Below are positions 8,376 through 17,126 of a DNA stretch of 64,000 bases, one piece after another (positions within the stretch are counted from its first letter, which is position 1; every line of letters starts with the position of its first letter). The notes beneath the pieces are model-generated. The model was given only the letters and a program-made list of their open reading frames with translations, made no database searches and was not told the origin of the DNA. The stretch is from a virus. The position numbers and the translations under genes were made by a program. Location: positions 18,239 through 82,238 of the IMG/VR virus record IMGVR_UViG_3300006028_000011; one strand, written 5' to 3'.

Positions 8376-9571
8376 CGGACCGCCTCGGCGAACAACTCGT
8401 CCTGCATGTAGGTCGTCCCGTCGTCGCCGGTCGCCACGGCGGCCTTCGTCTCGCGCTTCGCCGCCTTCCGCTCGTCTCGCAGACGCCGGCGGCGCTCGGC
8501 CCGCGTCTCGCCGTCCGCGTCCCGCACCTCGCCGCCCCGGCGGACGCCGCGCTGCGCCACTCCGACGCCCGCCGTCGCCTCCAGCATCTGCCGCAGGTTG
8601 TCGGCGATACCCATGCCGCCAGCCTCGGCCATCCGGCAGATGGCGTCGACGACCAACTCCCCGTCGGGGGTGACCATCGCGGCCATGTTCGGGACGTTCT
8701 CCATCATCCAGGCGCGCGGCTGGATGTCGCAGACGATCCGGACGAAGTCGAACACGAGGCTGTTGCGCGGGTCGTACACGTTCCGCCTCCCCGCCGTGGA
8801 GAAGCCCTGGCAGGGCGGGCCGCCGCAGACCATGTCGATCTTCCCCGGCTCGGCGCCGAGGACGCTCAGGATGTCGTGGCCGGAGAGATGGCGGGCGTCC
8901 GCCAGGAACAGCGCCCGGCACGGCTCCAGGCACTCCTTGTCGTCCACGGTGTTCAGCTCCCGCACGTACTCCGAGCCGTAGTCGCGCGGGTTGGGCAGGA
9001 CGCCCTCACGCTGGAGGCGCGCGGACCTGATCCAGCCCTGTCCGGCGGACGGCCAGGTCAGGTACTCGCCGTGGTCGACGAGGGGGGCGTGCTCCAGCGG
9101 GTGACGCTCCTGCGTCAGCGTCTCGCCTGTGGCGACGTCGCTCCAGCCGCCCCTGCCGCTCTTGTACTTCGGGTTCCGCACCCTGCCGGCCCGCTTCCGC
9201 TCGGAGTCGTTCGCCTTGATGAAGGCCGCCTTCCGGTCCGGGTCCGCGTAGATGCGCGTGGTCGGGTCGCCGAGGTTGCAGAGGTACGTCATGGCGGCAT
9301 GCACATCCCACTCCAGGGCGCCGACGACGTGGATGCCGGCCTGGTGCAAGCCGAGCGACATGCCGCCGCAGCCGGCGAACAGGTCGATGCCGGTCGGGTA
9401 CCGGCTCAGCTTCACGGCGGCCGGCACGTACAGGCCGGTGCCGTTCCGCTGGTACCCGTCCCACTCGCTCCACGACCGGACCCGCGCGAACTCGGCGCCC
9501 CGGATATCGGCGAACGCCCGGGTGACGCCGAGCGCGTGCTCCACCTGGGCGACGAAGGCGTCAGTGGCCAC
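8372..9571 (-). CDS. C5-cytosine DNA methyltransferase, short C-terminus, 399 aa
   Basis: Motif I (GIDLFAGCGGMSLGL, about residue 60), motif IV with the catalytic Cys (GGPPCQGFSTAGRRN, about 255) and motif VI (MMENVPNM, about 295) are clear. A roughly 130-residue insertion separates motif II from motif IV. After motif VI there is no recognisable target-recognition domain or motifs VIII-X, only a charged tail. This layout also occurs in other actinobacterial prophage enzymes as I recall. Start GTG lies inside the end of the upstream gene. Confidence 0.85.
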   Translation of the reverse strand: MATDAFVAQVEHALGVTRAFADIRGAEFARVRSWSEWDGYQRNGTGLYVPAAVKLSRYPTGIDLFAGCGGMSLGLHQAGIHVVGALEWDVHAAMTYLCNLGDPTTRIYADPDRKAAFIKANDSERKRAGRVRNPKYKSGRGGWSDVATGETLTQERHPLEHAPLVDHGEYLTWPSAGQGWIRSARLQREGVLPNPRDYGSEYVRELNTVDDKECLEPCRALFLADARHLSGHDILSVLGAEPGKIDMVCGGPPCQGFSTAGRRNVYDPRNSLVFDFVRIVCDIQPRAWMMENVPNMAAMVTPDGELVVDAICRMAEAGGMGIADNLRQMLEATAGVGVAQRGVRRGGEVRDADGETRAERRRRLRDERKAAKRETKAAVATGDDGTTYMQDELFAEAVR

Positions 9572-9743
9572 GCCGGCTCTCCCTCCCAGCCCGCACCAGC
9601 GCGACCGCCTCGTCCCCGGTGACCTCGGTGCCGTCCGGCCCGATCGTGTGGCCACACGGCACGCGGTCCCCGTCCTGGCCCTCTACCGGCTGCGACAGCT
9701 CGCGGGGCCAGGTCTCCGGCTGGATCAGGGCCGCGTCAGCCAC
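9561..9743 (-). CDS. Small hypothetical protein, 60 aa
   Basis: It overlaps both neighbours by about 10 nt. It contains a single CGH motif (VPCGHTIGPDGTEVTGDEAV) and no other recognisable feature. It belongs to the chain of small genes ahead of the cytosine methyltransferase. Confidence 0.5.
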   Translation of the reverse strand: MADAALIQPETWPRELSQPVEGQDGDRVPCGHTIGPDGTEVTGDEAVALVRAGRESRRGH

Positions 9744-10071
9744 CGCTCTCCTCCTCCCCGAACTCCTCTCGGTACGGGTCGTGCTGGCGGAGCAGCTGCT
9801 CCTGGACCTCGAAGACGGAGTCGAGCACCTCCTGCACGCTCCCGCCCCGCAGCTCGGCCAGCGCCCGCTCGGGCAGTTCGGACAGCCGCTCCCGGATGCG
9901 CTCGCCGAGCCAGGCCGGCAGCGCGCTCACGTCCTGGAGGTTCTGCGCCTCCAGCCAGCCGAGCACCTCGTCGGTGGCTGCCAGCCAGCGGGCCCACTCG
10001 TAGCGGCGGTCGTTCAGCCGCTGCTGGCGCACCGCGCGGCGCTCGATGTCCACGTTGGCGTCCGCGATCAC
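9736..10071 (-). CDS. Hypothetical helical protein, 111 aa
   Basis: A mostly helical, highly charged protein with heptad-like stretches (IERRAVRQQRLNDRRYEWARWL; VLDSVFEVQEQLLRQ). It ends in an acidic EEFGEEESGG tail. No family recognised. Confidence 0.55.
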   Translation of the reverse strand: MIADANVDIERRAVRQQRLNDRRYEWARWLAATDEVLGWLEAQNLQDVSALPAWLGERIRERLSELPERALAELRGGSVQEVLDSVFEVQEQLLRQHDPYREEFGEEESGG

Positions 10072-10307
10072 GGCAGTACCTCCCGCATCGTCGCGATGGC
10101 AGCCTGCATGGCCCGGCCGTGGCGCTCCTCGGCGTCGATGGCGTCCTCGGGCCGCGCCCGCTGGAGCGCCCGCCAGGCGGCCCAGACCTCGTCGCGCTCG
10201 AAGAGCGGGACCTGGAACCAGTGAGCGCGGCAGGCGAGCATGGCGGCCGGGACGCGCCGCTCGCAGCCGGGGCCCGGGCAGAGGTGGGTGCTGGCCTCAG
10301 CCGCCAT
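10068..10307 (-). CDS. Small Cys-containing protein, 79 aa
   Basis: The N-terminus has CPGPGCERRVPAAMLACRAHWFQVP, three Cys and one His forming a likely zinc knuckle, similar in style to small phage proteins of unknown function. The helical C-terminus follows. The ATG at 10307 lies inside the end of the upstream gene. Confidence 0.55.
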   Translation of the reverse strand: MAAEASTHLCPGPGCERRVPAAMLACRAHWFQVPLFERDEVWAAWRALQRARPEDAIDAEERHGRAMQAAIATMREVLP

Positions 10308-11262
10308 CGGAGCCCTCCCCGGGCGTCTCGCCCAGCTCCTTCGACACGGCCGCCCACGCCTTCTCCAGGCGCTTCCCGGCGGCGCCCTTGGCCGCGTCGG
10401 CCTCCTCGTAGGGCCCGGACTCGGCATCCGCGGCCGACTCGATGTCGAACATGGCGCGGAGGAGCGCGGTGTCCGCCTCCTCGTGCGCGGCCTGGGCGCT
10501 GTACAGCTCGCGGAGGATGCCGGTCAGACGCGCGATCTCCGCGTCCTGCCCCTGGGCCTCGGCAGCGTCATCCTCGTCGTCCGGCTGGGCGGCGGCGTCC
10601 GGCCCAGCGGCGCCCTGCTGGCCCAGCGCTGCCTTGATGGCAGTCGCGAACTCCCTCACGTCCCGCTGGATCTCGTCGTGGGTTCCGCCGCAGCCGTAGT
10701 TGGCCTGCATCCACTGCGCGCGAGCCTCAGGGGTGTCGCTCAGGGCGAGCAGTTCGAGCGCGCCGTCCAGCAGGTCGAGCCACCTGGCCGCCGTCTCCAG
10801 CTTTTCGGGCCACCCCGTCAGGAGCCCGCGCAGCCGCGCGATCTCCGCGTCCCGGTCGGCCCTCTCCCGGGCGCCAACGGCCTCCTCGTCGGATGCGTAG
10901 CCCCACGCCTTGGCGTTCTCCTCGCGCAGTTCGGCGATCACCGCCGCGACCAGTTCGGCCGTCGGCATGTCGCGCTTCTCCTCGACGAGGTTCGACCGCT
11001 GGTCGCCGACGAGGGCCTCGATGGCGGCGAGCTGGTCCAGCAGGTACGCGATGTCGGCCGGGGCGTTGCCCAACATCTTGAGGTCGGCGCGGGTCAGCGG
11101 CGGAGCGTCCTCGGCGAGGCGGTCTCTCGTCACCGGCAGGATCGTCCAGCGGTCGCCGTCCGTCGCGTCCTCGGGCTCGATGAACACGCCCACCGTCGCG
11201 GCCTCCAGCCGCTTCCGGATCGCGGCCACGCGCTCGTTGGTCTGGACGGTCTGCTCAGCCAC
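10297..11262 (-). CDS. Coiled-coil-rich hypothetical protein, 321 aa
   Basis: GTG start at 11262 overlaps the stop of the upstream gene. Several predicted helices and coiled coils (LVAAVIAELREENAK; RERADRDAEIARLRGLLTG; GQDAEIARLTGILRELY) with an acidic low-complexity stretch around residue 235 (PDDEDDAAEAQ). No catalytic motif seen. Probably structural or scaffolding in DNA metabolism. Confidence 0.55.
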   Translation of the reverse strand: MAEQTVQTNERVAAIRKRLEAATVGVFIEPEDATDGDRWTILPVTRDRLAEDAPPLTRADLKMLGNAPADIAYLLDQLAAIEALVGDQRSNLVEEKRDMPTAELVAAVIAELREENAKAWGYASDEEAVGARERADRDAEIARLRGLLTGWPEKLETAARWLDLLDGALELLALSDTPEARAQWMQANYGCGGTHDEIQRDVREFATAIKAALGQQGAAGPDAAAQPDDEDDAAEAQGQDAEIARLTGILRELYSAQAAHEEADTALLRAMFDIESAADAESGPYEEADAAKGAAGKRLEKAWAAVSKELGETPGEGSDGG

Positions 11263-11482
11263 GGCGCTTCCCTTCCTTCGCGATCCTCTCGCGTGCGCAG
11301 GCGAGCGCCTCCTTCCGCGTCTCGTGGGAGTGGCGCAGCGCCCGCTCGCAGTTCCACAGCCAGGCGTCCGTGCCGCGCTCCTTGATGACGCCCCGGAAGC
11401 GGCCGGCGGTCCGGTCACAGGTGGACCAGCTCGCGACCATGCCGTCCTCGGGCTGGAAGATGAGGCGGTCAGCCACGGCCAT
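11255..11482 (-). CDS. Small hypothetical protein, 75 aa
   Basis: It overlaps the upstream nuclease gene by 14 nt. Its sequence (VASWSTCDRTAGRFRG, DAWLWNCERALRHSHETRKEAL) suggests a small mixed alpha/beta fold. Function unknown. Confidence 0.5.
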   Translation of the reverse strand: MAVADRLIFQPEDGMVASWSTCDRTAGRFRGVIKERGTDAWLWNCERALRHSHETRKEALACARERIAKEGKRRG

Positions 11483-12605
11483 CTCCCTCCTCGGCCGCCT
11501 TGCGCCGCACCCGGGTCCCGACGAGCGCCTTCCTCGTCTTGAACGAGGGCGGGCTGAACTCCATGACTGCCATCCCGGCCGCCAGGGCCATGTCCTGGAC
11601 GCCGCGGTTGGTGGCGGTGCGGGTCGTCAGGCCCACGAACGACCGCCAGTCCATGCCCTTCGATCGGGCCCAGGCCGCCACCGCGGACGGGAGCGCCACC
11701 CAGCGGAAGGTGGGCTTGCGCGAGAGCAGGTAGCCGATCTCCTCGCCGTTGACGTCGAGCCGCGCCTCGCGGTCCCGGTAGTACTCCTCCAGGAGGTCCC
11801 AGCGCACGGTGGCGGCCGCGTCGAGGCGCCTGTGCTCGGAGAGCAGCACGTCGGCCTCGTCGTCCGTCTGGGGCGCCACGGCCACCGACGGCAGTGACTC
11901 GCCGCAGGTCCGTCGCAGCGCGCACCCGGCGCAGGACGGGCCGCCCACCGGGGCGCCGGGTCCCGCCTCGAGGCGGTGCCGCAGGCCCTGGAGGGTGGCG
12001 TCCCACCACTCGTCCAGCTCGCCGCGCTCGATGGTGATGGGGTCGTGCGGCCGGCCGTAGCGGACGAGGTCCAGGACGAGGTCCAGACGCTCCAGGGCCG
12101 GCCGGGTCAGGAAGCGCATCTGCGCGTACCAGTGGAGCTGGAACTGGTGGTCCATCTCCCCCTGCTCGGTCTTGTAGTCGGTGACGCGCTCCCAGGTCGC
12201 CTCGTCGTCCGGGTCGCCACCGTCCACGCGGTCGATCCGGTCCGGGGTGCAGACCAGGATCGCCCAGCCGACGTGGAGCGTGATCGGCTCCTCGACGGCG
12301 GCGATCGTGTGCAGGTCGCCGAGGTGCGTCTGGGTGAAGCGCTCGCAGAGGCCCGCGTACTCCCGCCAGCGGGACTGGAGGAGCCCCGGCGTGCGCGCCC
12401 AGGCGTCCGCCGCCAGGTCGCGCCAGCCGGTCATGTCGGTCTCCTCGCCGAGCGCCTGGAGGTGCCTCCAGTAGGCGGCGATGAAGCGGTGGACGGCCTG
12501 CCCGAAGGCCAGGCGCTCGGACCGCTCCATGACGAACGCCGGGCAGCTCGCCAGGCCCTCGGCCAGCGAGCGCCGGATGGTCGGGACGGCGTGCGCGACG
12601 CTCAT
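11469..12605 (-). CDS. PD-(D/E)XK nuclease of RecB/Cas4-like family, 378 aa
   Basis: The nuclease core is visible as CTPDRIDRVD (motif II Asp), ERVTDYKTEQG (the D-x-K motif) and FQLHWYAQM (motif QhxxY), between about residues 120 and 180. A later GGPSCAGCALRRTC (about 225-238) could anchor an Fe-S cluster with an earlier Cys. Such phage RecB-family proteins act in recombination or DNA end processing. The start is fixed by ATGA overlap. It is distinct from the cas4 gene at 33 kb, which is half its length. Confidence 0.75.
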   Translation of the reverse strand: MSVAHAVPTIRRSLAEGLASCPAFVMERSERLAFGQAVHRFIAAYWRHLQALGEETDMTGWRDLAADAWARTPGLLQSRWREYAGLCERFTQTHLGDLHTIAAVEEPITLHVGWAILVCTPDRIDRVDGGDPDDEATWERVTDYKTEQGEMDHQFQLHWYAQMRFLTRPALERLDLVLDLVRYGRPHDPITIERGELDEWWDATLQGLRHRLEAGPGAPVGGPSCAGCALRRTCGESLPSVAVAPQTDDEADVLLSEHRRLDAAATVRWDLLEEYYRDREARLDVNGEEIGYLLSRKPTFRWVALPSAVAAWARSKGMDWRSFVGLTTRTATNRGVQDMALAAGMAVMEFSPPSFKTRKALVGTRVRRKAAEEGDGRG

Positions 12606-13987
12606 GACCGACCCTTTTCGTTCGGGTCCGCGACCTCGGAGTCGCTCGCCGCCGGGGCCCGGAGCTGCTGCTCGATCCACGCGCGGTGACGGGTAGTGAG
12701 GTAGGTCGCCTGGCCGATCGGGGCGTTCGGGAGCGGCACGTACGGCGCCCACTCGCCGGTCGCCTTCGTGCCGAGCGCGTGGTAGGACGCCTCGACCAAC
12801 TCCCGGTACCGCCCGAGCGTGTCCGGCTTGCCCGGCACGCCGCCGCAGGCCACCTTTAGCTCGTCGACGTCGTCCTGGCTGAGCTTGCGGACCACCTCCT
12901 CTTCGGGCTCCGACCACGTGGCGTCGTCGGAACGGTCTGCCTCGGCCTCGGCCTCGTCGAGCCGGGCCGCGTCCACCGCGTCGTCCCGGTCGGTGAACGG
13001 CGCCTGCGGGGTGCTGGGGGGCAGCGCGCGCTGGACCGCCGCGACCGCGGGGCGGTCCACCGGCTGCGGCTGGATGTCGGAGACGTGCGCGAACTGCACC
13101 TCCTGCGTGGCCAGAGCGAGCAGCTCGCGCCGCTTCGCCGGCGGCAGGATCGCCCGGGCCGTGCCGCTGGGGTCGTAGGTGAACGTCAGCGCCTCGGCCA
13201 GGTCGTACTTCACGGCGAGCGTCGCCTTCACCACGCGCCCCTCCGGCGTCGAGATCGGGCGGGCGATGCGCGCCAGCGTGAACGGCACGTTGTGGCTGCG
13301 GCCGGCGCGCGCCCGGAGCATCCGCAGCCCGCTCTGGACGTCGACGGCGCCGTTGAACGAGCCCGTGCTCACCTGCACCCAGCCGAGCTGGCGGATGTAG
13401 TTGGGCGCCTCCGGGTTCGTCTCCGGGTGCAGCAGCTCGGCCGAGAACCGCCCCTCGCGGTGGCAGCCGGGCAGCGTGTTCTCCTTGGTCCGCTGCGAGT
13501 GCCAGAGCGGGCAGTCGGGCCCGAGGCAGGTGGCCGTCCAGCCGCCCTTGCGCTCCTCGCCGAGGAGGTGGCGCCGGCGCAGGACATCGGCGTAGGCCGG
13601 GTCGCGGACCCACGCCTCGCCGACCTTGCCGTCCTCCTCCCCGCCACCGGTGCCCGAGCACCGGATGCGCGACTTTCCCCAGGCGCGGTTCAGCAGCTCC
13701 CAGCTCACCTCGCGCCCGTTGGCCACCGCGTCGAACTCCCAGGGCAGCATGAAGCGCAGACCCTTGCCGAGGCCGTAGACCTCCTCGGCCGCGTCCTTGA
13801 TCCGCTGCCCGCCGTACGCCGCGAGGATGGCCTCGAAGATGTCCGGGTCGCAGCCGGCCTCGCGCTTGATGCAGAACACGTCGCTGTCGCGCGGGAAGTC
13901 GCCGCGCTCGCCGCGCTTCTTGTAGCCGAGGCGGATGATCGCCCAGCGCGGCGTCCGCACCTCCTCGCTGAGTCCGTTGATCGTCAT
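12602..13987 (-). CDS. Metal-binding protein of Gp3/RDF-like type, 461 aa
   Basis: The N-terminal 280 residues follow the plan of Gp3-like phage proteins: a segment predicting substrate or DNA contacts (PRWAIIRLGYKKRGERG), AAYGG (about 55), then Cys/His groups (CLGPDCPLWHSQRTKENTLPGCH, about 155-178) and a PFTLARI strand. Related proteins include recombination directionality factors, though many are annotated only as metal-binding. The C-terminal third is acidic and low-complexity. It forms an overlapping pair with the PD-(D/E)XK nuclease, suggesting joint action in recombination. Confidence 0.45.
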   Translation of the reverse strand: MTINGLSEEVRTPRWAIIRLGYKKRGERGDFPRDSDVFCIKREAGCDPDIFEAILAAYGGQRIKDAAEEVYGLGKGLRFMLPWEFDAVANGREVSWELLNRAWGKSRIRCSGTGGGEEDGKVGEAWVRDPAYADVLRRRHLLGEERKGGWTATCLGPDCPLWHSQRTKENTLPGCHREGRFSAELLHPETNPEAPNYIRQLGWVQVSTGSFNGAVDVQSGLRMLRARAGRSHNVPFTLARIARPISTPEGRVVKATLAVKYDLAEALTFTYDPSGTARAILPPAKRRELLALATQEVQFAHVSDIQPQPVDRPAVAAVQRALPPSTPQAPFTDRDDAVDAARLDEAEAEADRSDDATWSEPEEEVVRKLSQDDVDELKVACGGVPGKPDTLGRYRELVEASYHALGTKATGEWAPYVPLPNAPIGQATYLTTRHRAWIEQQLRAPAASDSEVADPNEKGRS

Positions 13988-14313
13988 CAGCGCGTCCCTC
14001 CGAGCTGCTCGACCTGCGCGACCACCAGGCCCTGGTCGAGCGTCGTCACCGCGCCCGCCATCGCCGCCCGCCGGCTCGCCGCCTCGGCCTCCTTCTCCCG
14101 CTTCCAGGCGGCCAGCCAGGTCGCGCGCCCGACCGTCCACGCCATGGTGTGCTCGGGGGTCCCGACGACCAGCCCGAGCGGCCCGGCGATGTCGCGCTCG
14201 AACGCTGTGGCGAAGGCCTCCTGCTCCCCGGCCGGCATCCGGGCGACCTCGATCGCCCGGTAGGGGTTGTGGCCGTCGGCCGAGATGCGGCCGTTGATGG
14301 CGCCGGTCGCCAT
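13987..14313 (-). CDS. Hypothetical protein, 108 aa
   Basis: ATG start. The N-terminal half contains DGHNPYRAIEVARMPAGEQ, and the C-terminal half is a long helix (WLAAWKREKEAEAASRRAAM). The stop overlaps the next start (ATGA). Unrecognised. Confidence 0.55.
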   Translation of the reverse strand: MATGAINGRISADGHNPYRAIEVARMPAGEQEAFATAFERDIAGPLGLVVGTPEHTMAWTVGRATWLAAWKREKEAEAASRRAAMAGAVTTLDQGLVVAQVEQLGGTR

Positions 14314-14688
14314 CTACGTGTCCTCCCGGTCGCGGAGCAGCGGCTCCAGGGCGAGGCGGGCCAACTCGCAGCGCGGCTCGTGGCGACCGTCCCGCGTCTC
14401 CGGGCTGGTCGCGCACCAGCAGCGGCCGTCGCGCTCGCTCCAGGCCGTCGACATCGTCGCCCGCACCGCCCCCACCAGCTCGGGCAGGTTGTTGATGACC
14501 AGCGTGACGAGGCAGGCGTCGGACGCCGCCATCGACTCCGCGACCGGCCAGCCGCCGTAGATCTCGATCGTCTCGCGGTTGTCGTCGGTCGGCTCGATGT
14601 CGGCGAGGACCTCGCCGTCGGCCGACACCCGCCACGGCCGCTTGGTCGCGTCGGCCGCGTGCAGCTCCAGGAGGTCGAGCAGGTTCAC
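14314..14688 (-). CDS. Small phage protein, 124 aa
   Basis: The sequence (LLELHAADATKRPWRVSADGEVLADIEPTDDNRETI then MAASDACLVTLVINNLPELV) follows a widespread phage hypothetical family in which an N-terminal W-rich strand pair is followed by a helix and a late Cys cluster (CWCATSPE, CEL). GTG start overlaps the upstream stop. Role unknown. Confidence 0.6.
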   Translation of the reverse strand: MNLLDLLELHAADATKRPWRVSADGEVLADIEPTDDNRETIEIYGGWPVAESMAASDACLVTLVINNLPELVGAVRATMSTAWSERDGRCWCATSPETRDGRHEPRCELARLALEPLLRDREDT

Positions 14689-14972
14689 CACGCCCTCCAG
14701 GGCTGCGTCTCCGCCGCCAGCAGCAGCGCGCCGCCGGCGGCCACGAAGGCCGCGACGATCCGCGCCCGGTGCCGCGCCCACCAGCAGGCCAGCCGCAGGA
14801 CGCCGCGCCGTCGCGCCCGGCGCTCGGCCGCGCCCACCCAGGCCCAGCGGGTCCGGGCGATCAGCCAGCCGGGCCGGGTCCGCGAGAACATGGACGGCCG
14901 CCGGACGACGGACCGCCCGTAGGGGCGGCCCGTCAGGATGTTGACGTCGGGCGGGAAGTCGAAGGTGGCCAT
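14685..14972 (-). CDS. Small membrane protein, 95 aa
   Basis: One hydrophobic segment near the C-terminus (RIVAAFVAAGGALLLAA, about residues 70-86) follows an Arg-rich stretch, giving a predicted cytoplasmic N-terminus. No motif. Confidence 0.5.
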   Translation of the reverse strand: MATFDFPPDVNILTGRPYGRSVVRRPSMFSRTRPGWLIARTRWAWVGAAERRARRRGVLRLACWWARHRARIVAAFVAAGGALLLAAETQPWRAW

Positions 14973-15254
14973 CTACGCCGCCCCCAGCACGAACTCGATG
15001 GGTTCCACGTCCTCGCCGGCGAGCCAGGCGAGGAACCACGTCCTCACCCGCCCGTCCAGCTCGTGGCGCTCGACCTGGGTCCCGTCCTCGCGGTCGATCC
15101 GGATGCCGGTCTCGTCGGCCTCGACCAGGCCGCGGTGGGTCCCGCCGACGCCGGTCGCCCGGGAGACGGCGAACGCGATCGGGTTGCGCCTCGCGGAGCC
15201 CCGGGCGCTCCGGGCGATATCCTCCGCGCTGACGGCGATCGTCCAGCAGCCCAT
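14973..15254 (-). CDS. Hypothetical protein, 93 aa
   Basis: ATG start and TAG stop directly abut the neighbouring genes (stop TAG then ATG with no gap). A mixed alpha/beta composition, no Cys cluster beyond one near the N-terminus. Unrecognised. Confidence 0.5.
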   Translation of the reverse strand: MGCWTIAVSAEDIARSARGSARRNPIAFAVSRATGVGGTHRGLVEADETGIRIDREDGTQVERHELDGRVRTWFLAWLAGEDVEPIEFVLGAA

Positions 15255-16142
15255 CTACGGCACCTCCCCGTTCAGCTCGTCGCGCCGCTGCTCGGCCGCC
15301 TCGGCGGAGTCGAAGCTCCGGATGTGCTCGCCGGTCGCGTCGACGAGGGCCCACTCGCTGATGTCCACCTGCTCGACGTGGTACGGCGGTGTCGAGGCGC
15401 GCTCGGACTCCGGGTCGGCCTCCCGCGCCGCGCGCGCCGCGATTGCCGCGAGGATCGCCGTCCGGTTGCGCTCCTCGACGTAGGCCCGCGTGTCGGGCTC
15501 GTCGAAGCCGTTGACCACCGCGCCGTCCGGCCGGACGACCAGCCAGTCGCCGAAGCGGCCGGCCTGCAGGTCGTCCTCCGTCGTCTTCCGAACCCGCCAG
15601 CCAGGCGTCAGCCCGGCGACGAGGATCTCGAGCGCGGCGGCCTGCTCGGCCCGCTGCGCGCGGAGCTTCACGATGTCGTCGAGGCGCCGCTGGGCGACCT
15701 CGGTGGCCGACTCGCCGACCACGTCGCCGCGCTCGCTCAGCCACGCGTAGGCATCCCAGGCGCGGTGCTTCTCCTCGTCCCACTCCTCGCCGGGGCTGTT
15801 CCACCGGACGTCGGACCGCGAGGTGGTGATGCGGGCGCTGTCGGTCGCGGCCGCGACGAACAGGTCGTACTCGTGGCCCAGGGCCTGGATCTCGCCCAGG
15901 ACGACCTCCAGCGGGCGAGCGGGCGGGTCGTCGGCCTGGACCATGGCCAGGATCGCGGCGAGCCTCCTCTCGGTGATGGTCGCCGCGTGGTGCAGCTCCC
16001 CCCAGGCCCTCACGTAGTTCTGGGCGGCCTCGGGCGAGCTGGGCGTGAGCAGGTGCTCGCGGGCCGTCCGGAGGGCCGCCGAGAGGTCCCTGTACACCTC
16101 GTCCACGCTGACGCGGAGGTCGTGCCAGGACTGGTCGTCCAT
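15255..16142 (-). CDS. Hypothetical protein, 295 aa
   Basis: Helical in the first 190 residues (LSAALRTAREHLL, RRLDDIVKLRAQRAEQAAALEIL), then a beta-rich part (GDWLVVRPDGAVVNGFDEPD) and a C-terminal segment WALVDATGEHIRSFDSAEAAEQRRDEL resembling short bacterial repeat domains. No enzyme motif seen. Confidence 0.55.
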   Translation of the reverse strand: MDDQSWHDLRVSVDEVYRDLSAALRTAREHLLTPSSPEAAQNYVRAWGELHHAATITERRLAAILAMVQADDPPARPLEVVLGEIQALGHEYDLFVAAATDSARITTSRSDVRWNSPGEEWDEEKHRAWDAYAWLSERGDVVGESATEVAQRRLDDIVKLRAQRAEQAAALEILVAGLTPGWRVRKTTEDDLQAGRFGDWLVVRPDGAVVNGFDEPDTRAYVEERNRTAILAAIAARAAREADPESERASTPPYHVEQVDISEWALVDATGEHIRSFDSAEAAEQRRDELNGEVP

Positions 16143-16451
16143 CTACCTCGCCCCCGGGTGCCCGACCAGCACCCAGAACAGGACCGCGACCATGACGATC
16201 ACCACGAGGAGACCGACGGCGGGCGCCACGGAGAGGAACTCCGAGAACCGCCGGTCGGCCGCCGGGTCGATCCAGCTCAGCGCCTCGGCGTACTGGGGGT
16301 GGGCCTCCAGCGTGGCGAGCATCTGCCGGGCGTCGACCAGTTCCCAGTACCTGATGTACCGGCCCGTGGCGACGTCGACGAGGTGGAAGTAGTCGCCCAC
16401 GGCGGTGAGGCGGTACCCCTGGCTGGCCGCCACGCGCTGCGAGGTGGCCAC
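16143..16451 (-). CDS. Membrane protein, 102 aa
   Basis: One strong C-terminal transmembrane segment (VGLLVVIVMVAVLFWVLVG, about residues 78-96). The N-terminal domain (LTAVGDYFHLVDVATGRYIRYWE) is beta-rich. This suggests a tail-anchored inner-membrane protein. Confidence 0.55.
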   Translation of the reverse strand: MATSQRVAASQGYRLTAVGDYFHLVDVATGRYIRYWELVDARQMLATLEAHPQYAEALSWIDPAADRRFSEFLSVAPAVGLLVVIVMVAVLFWVLVGHPGAR

Positions 16452-16736
16452 CTACAGCACCTCGAAGGGGCGGGCCGCCGCCACGAGGCTGGTCGACAGG
16501 AAGATGGCGGCCGCGGCCGCGTCGAGGGACTCACCCTCCGTGGGCTCGTTCCAGTTGAAGTAGCAGGCGTACTCCGGCGACTCGTTCAGGATGTTGGCGC
16601 CCTGGACGGCGCGCACGCCGGTGGCGAGCTGCACCCAGCGTCCGGACTGGCGGTCGATCAGCGTCGGCACGCCGCCGGCGCCGATGACGACCTCGAAGCG
16701 CGGCTCCTCGGGGCTGGCGATGGCGGTGATGGCCAC
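16452..16736 (-). CDS. Hypothetical protein, 94 aa
   Basis: A beta-rich N-terminus (RFEVVIGAGGVPTLIDRQSGRWVQL) has the same layout as the neighbouring 102-residue membrane protein (a strand, then R-x-G-R-Y/W). This suggests an ancient duplication, but the C-terminus is less hydrophobic here. Confidence 0.5.
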   Translation of the reverse strand: MAITAIASPEEPRFEVVIGAGGVPTLIDRQSGRWVQLATGVRAVQGANILNESPEYACYFNWNEPTEGESLDAAAAAIFLSTSLVAAARPFEVL

Positions 16737-17123
16737 CTACCGGCCCTCCGCCACCCAGTCGCCGTCGGGGGCGGCGGCCTGGGCGTCCTCGTCGCTCTCG
16801 ATCGCGCGCGCCAGCACCGAGCCCGGCACGACCGCGATCCACTCGTCGCCGCAGAGCCACTGCCACCAGCCGTTGGCGAAGCGCACGCGCTGCCCGTCGA
16901 ACAGCACGACCTCCGTCGGGGCGGCCGGCTGCTGTGAGATCATTGACATCGCGAACTCCTCCTGGGGGTTCAGGAGACCCGGGCGGTGCTTGCCGGCAGC
17001 CTGGGTCTCGTCGTACATGGGGGCGGCCACCTTCGCGCCGCTCCCTGCCTGGCGGTCTCGACGCAGCGGGAAGCGCCGCACGCCGCGCGGTCGCATCTTC
17101 TCGTCGGGCCCGATGACGGTCAT
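16737..17123 (-). CDS. Hypothetical protein, 128 aa
   Basis: The C-terminal part (VVLFDGQRVRFANGWWQWLCGDEWIAV) resembles a small beta domain. The N-terminal part is basic. ATG at 16927 inside the gene is an alternative start that would give about 62 residues. Confidence 0.45.
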   Translation of the reverse strand: MTVIGPDEKMRPRGVRRFPLRRDRQAGSGAKVAAPMYDETQAAGKHRPGLLNPQEEFAMSMISQQPAAPTEVVLFDGQRVRFANGWWQWLCGDEWIAVVPGSVLARAIESDEDAQAAAPDGDWVAEGR

Positions 17124-17126
17124 GGC

